From the NCBI GenBank assembly GCA_029256665.1, contig JAQSXN010000132.1, positions 1-8,452 on the forward strand: 8,452 nt of DNA, read 5' to 3'. Below the pieces are notes generated by a model, which had not been told where the DNA came from, ran no database searches, and was given only the letters and a program-made list of their open reading frames with translations. The stretch is from Paenibacillus sp. (GTDB lineage: Bacteria > Bacillota > Bacilli > Paenibacillales > Paenibacillaceae). Shown piece by piece: positions 6,686-8,452 of the stretch; position 1 is the stretch's first letter; every line of letters starts with the position of its first letter. The position numbers and the translations under genes are program-made.

Positions 6686-7942
6686 ATGAAAAAAACGATT
6701 CAACTGATGACGGTCGCCGCGCTTAGCGCTGGATTGCTGGCGGGCTGCGGAGCTAACAACAATGCGGAAGGCGGCGCGAACGGCGGCAACGGCGGCGACG
6801 AGAAAGTGACGCTGACCGTTTGGGGCATGGGCGAAGAAGCGAAGACGCTTCCGAAGATCGCGGAGGAGTTCACGAAAGAAAACCCGAATATCAAAATCGA
6901 AACGCAGGCGCTGCCTTGGGATCAAGGCCATGAGAAGCTGTTGACGGCGATCGCCTCCAAGAAAGGCCCGGACGTCATCCAAATGGGTTCGTCGTGGATT
7001 CCGGAATTCGCGGACGCAGGCGCGCTCGCCGACTTGGCTCCTTACGCCGAGCAATATCCGGAGCTGAAGCAGGAGAACTTCTACGCGGGCGCCGTCGAAG
7101 CGGGCACGTACGAAGACAAATACGTCAGCTCGCCATGGTACGTCGAGACTCGCGTTCTCTATTACCGTTCCGATCTGCTGAAGGAAGTCGGCTACGACCA
7201 AGCTCCTCAAACTTGGGAAGAGCTGTCCGACGCGGCGCAGAAGCTGGCGGCTCGCGGCGACGGCAAGTACGGCATCAGCATCGATCCGAAGGAACAATCC
7301 CTGGGCTTTATGTTCGCCCGCCAGAACGGCGCGGAATGGTTCACGCAAGACGGCCAGCCCGACTTCGCGAGCGACAAATTCGTCGAAGCGGTCGAATACA
7401 TCAACAGCTTCTACCAGAACGGTTCGGCGCCGAAGGATCTCGGGCTCGACATCATCCCGGCGTTTAAAGAAGGCATCCTGCCGATGTTCATCAGCGGACC
7501 TTGGATGATCAAGCTGATCCAAGACCAGGCGGCCGACATCGAAGGCAAATGGTCCATGGCCGTTCTTCCGAAGAAAGAAAACAACACGTCGCTGCTCGGC
7601 GGCTCCAACCTGTCGATCTTCGAATATTCGAAAAACAAAGACGCGGCAGCGAAATTCGTTGCTTTCATGAGCAAAGCCGAAACGCAGCTGAAATGGATGG
7701 AATGCACGAGCTCCTTGCCTGCCGCCACGGCTGCTTGGGAAGACGACTCCCTGAAAAACAACGAGTTCTACAATGTTATCGGCGAGCAGCTGAACGCCGC
7801 CGTGCCAATGCCGGTCATTACGGCTTGGTCGCAAATCAGCCAGAGCTACGTGAAGCACTTCGAAGTCATCTACCGCAACAACATGGACGTGAAGAAAGAG
7901 CTTGAGGCTTTCAACGCGGATTCCGTGAAATTCATGAAATAA
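6686..7942 (+). CDS. Sugar-type ABC transporter substrate-binding lipoprotein (family 1)
   Basis: This is the extracellular ligand-binding component of a carbohydrate ABC importer, tethered to the outer face of the membrane. The signal peptide ends in LLAGC, so Cys21 is the predicted lipidation site. A flexible Gly/Asn-rich linker (about 22-38) leads into a family-1 solute-binding fold that begins VTLTVWGMGEE, followed by IAEEFTKENPNIKIE and the GPDVIQMGSSWIPEFA region, all typical of sugar-binding proteins. The 418 residues match family length. Codons are GC-rich and uniform, in keeping with high expression. The gene follows a strong regulated promoter and precedes a MalF-type permease after 142 nt holding two hairpins. 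The ligand cannot be named; mono- or oligosaccharide is likely. No ATPase gene is visible, which is common because MsmX-type ATPases are often shared. Confidence 0.93.
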   Translation: MKKTIQLMTVAALSAGLLAGCGANNNAEGGANGGNGGDEKVTLTVWGMGEEAKTLPKIAEEFTKENPNIKIETQALPWDQGHEKLLTAIASKKGPDVIQMGSSWIPEFADAGALADLAPYAEQYPELKQENFYAGAVEAGTYEDKYVSSPWYVETRVLYYRSDLLKEVGYDQAPQTWEELSDAAQKLAARGDGKYGISIDPKEQSLGFMFARQNGAEWFTQDGQPDFASDKFVEAVEYINSFYQNGSAPKDLGLDIIPAFKEGILPMFISGPWMIKLIQDQAADIEGKWSMAVLPKKENNTSLLGGSNLSIFEYSKNKDAAAKFVAFMSKAETQLKWMECTSSLPAATAAWEDDSLKNNEFYNVIGEQLNAAVPMPVITAWSQISQSYVKHFEVIYRNNMDVKKELEAFNADSVKFMK

Positions 7943-7967
7943 CTTTCGTTAGACCAGCTTAAAAACT

Positions 7968-8002
7968 TGAAGGCGCCCCGGCTTAGGCCGCGGACGCCTT
8001 CA
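7968..8002 (+). terminator. First hairpin between binding protein and permease
   Basis: The outer stem TGAAGGCG pairs with CGCCTTCA (8 bp), and an inner stem CGGC-TTAG-GCCG (7979-7990) extends it. No T-run follows, so by itself it is more likely an RNA-stabilising structure or part of a read-through control element than a full terminator. It begins 25 nt after the binding-protein stop. Confidence 0.5.
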
Positions 8003-8012
8003 GCGAAACGAA

Positions 8013-8040
8013 GCGGGCCGGCTGCTTAAGGCCGGCCCGC
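8013..8040 (+). terminator. Second GC-rich hairpin, probable partial terminator inside the importer operon
   Basis: GCGGGCCGGC pairs perfectly with GCCGGCCCGC (10 bp, all G/C) around the 8-nt loop TGCTTAAG, followed by TCCTATATTT. It lies 44 nt before the permease start. Such structures between a binding-protein gene and its permeases commonly stop part of transcription or protect the upstream mRNA end, so that much more binding protein than permease is made. The tail is not a pure T-run, so partial read-through is plausible. Confidence 0.7.
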
Positions 8041-8084
8041 TCCTATATTTGCCACGGCATGAAAGAAGGAAGTGACTATTCCGG

Positions 8085-8452
8085 ATGAAGGGTTTTCTGA
8101 ATAAGCAAGCTCCATATGTCTTTATCGCGCCAACCTTGTTGTTGCTCACCTTGTTCTCCATCGTGCCCATCATGGTCGCGCTCGTGATCAGCTTCACGGA
8201 TATGGACCTCGGGGGATTGGCCAATTTGGACCGGGTCGGATTCATCGGATTCGACAACTACGTGGAAGTCGTCAAGGATCCCGTGTTCCTAAAGGCGATT
8301 CTGAATACGTTGTTCTACGTCGCGATCGGCGTGCCGCTCGTTATCTTATTCTCGCTTGCCATCGCTTTGTTGATCAACCTGGGCACGTCCCGCATCTTCA
8401 AAGCGTTTCGCGTTGTCTATTATCTCCCTTCCGTGACGAATATCGTAGCCGT
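8085..8452 (+). CDS. Sugar ABC transporter permease, MalF/UgpA type (partial, runs off window end)
   Basis: This is the N-terminal 122 residues of an inner-membrane permease that would pair with a second permease, a shared ATPase and the upstream binding protein to import a sugar. The protein starts MKGFLNKQAPYVFIAP. The first membrane helix spans about 11-37, then a loop with GFDNYVEVV and the F-x5-NTL pattern (FLKAILNTL, 68-76), then a second helix at about 72-98, and the FRVVYYLPS motif near 108-116, all typical of MalF-like permeases. The start is the ATG at 8085, with AAGGAAGTGA (8066-8075) 9 nt upstream. It follows two hairpins, so its expression may be reduced relative to the binding protein. 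The 3' part lies outside the window; nothing suggests it is broken. Confidence 0.92.
   Translation, partial: MKGFLNKQAPYVFIAPTLLLLTLFSIVPIMVALVISFTDMDLGGLANLDRVGFIGFDNYVEVVKDPVFLKAILNTLFYVAIGVPLVILFSLAIALLINLGTSRIFKAFRVVYYLPSVTNIVA

Noticed and set aside
6626..7858. 410-codon minus-strand frame opposite the binding-protein gene
   Set aside because: It is a shadow of the GC-rich codons of the binding protein. Its Arg/Phe/Val-rich composition is typical of antisense frames, and the plus-strand protein is unmistakable.

Overview
The window looks like chromosomal DNA of a spore-forming Gram-positive bacterium, most likely in the Paenibacillaceae (Paenibacillus or Cohnella type). The reasons are a complete GerA-type spore germination receptor operon, GGAG-like Shine-Dalgarno sites before most genes, moderate GC content, lipoproteins with Firmicute-style lipoboxes, and a sugar ABC importer set of the kind abundant in that family. 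The genus assignment is inference from gene content.

Layout. Positions 1-209 are upstream DNA with no gene that I can support. Positions 210-4240 hold a tight plus-strand operon: receptor subunit A (TTG start), subunit B, subunit C lipoprotein, and a previously uncalled 51-residue single-pass membrane protein that may be a D-type accessory subunit. A perfect 24-bp palindrome (4246-4269) lies between this operon and a convergent minus-strand gene and probably terminates both. That gene (4275-6194) encodes a secreted family-18 glycoside hydrolase of the YaaH/SleL catalytic type, with about six copies of a roughly 45-residue repeat in front of the catalytic domain.

The divergent intergenic region 6195-6685 is a dense control region. 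It has a near-consensus vegetative promoter (6386-6414) and three GAAACGTTTC palindromes spaced 65 and 66 bp centre to centre; the middle one lies on the predicted transcription start. This points to a LacI-family repressor encoded elsewhere. It drives a sugar-type ABC importer: a solute-binding lipoprotein (6686-7942), two GC-rich hairpins (7968-8040), and the first inner-membrane permease, which runs off the window end.

How it fits together. Subunits A, B and C form an inner-membrane nutrient sensor in the dormant spore. The secreted hydrolase probably cuts a GlcNAc-containing polymer (peptidoglycan, cortex or chitin-like glycan). The importer takes up a small sugar or oligosaccharide of unknown identity. 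A link between the hydrolase and the importer through the shared intergenic region is possible but unproven. The most interesting items are the three-operator array, the small protein closing the germination operon, and the repeat-bearing hydrolase.
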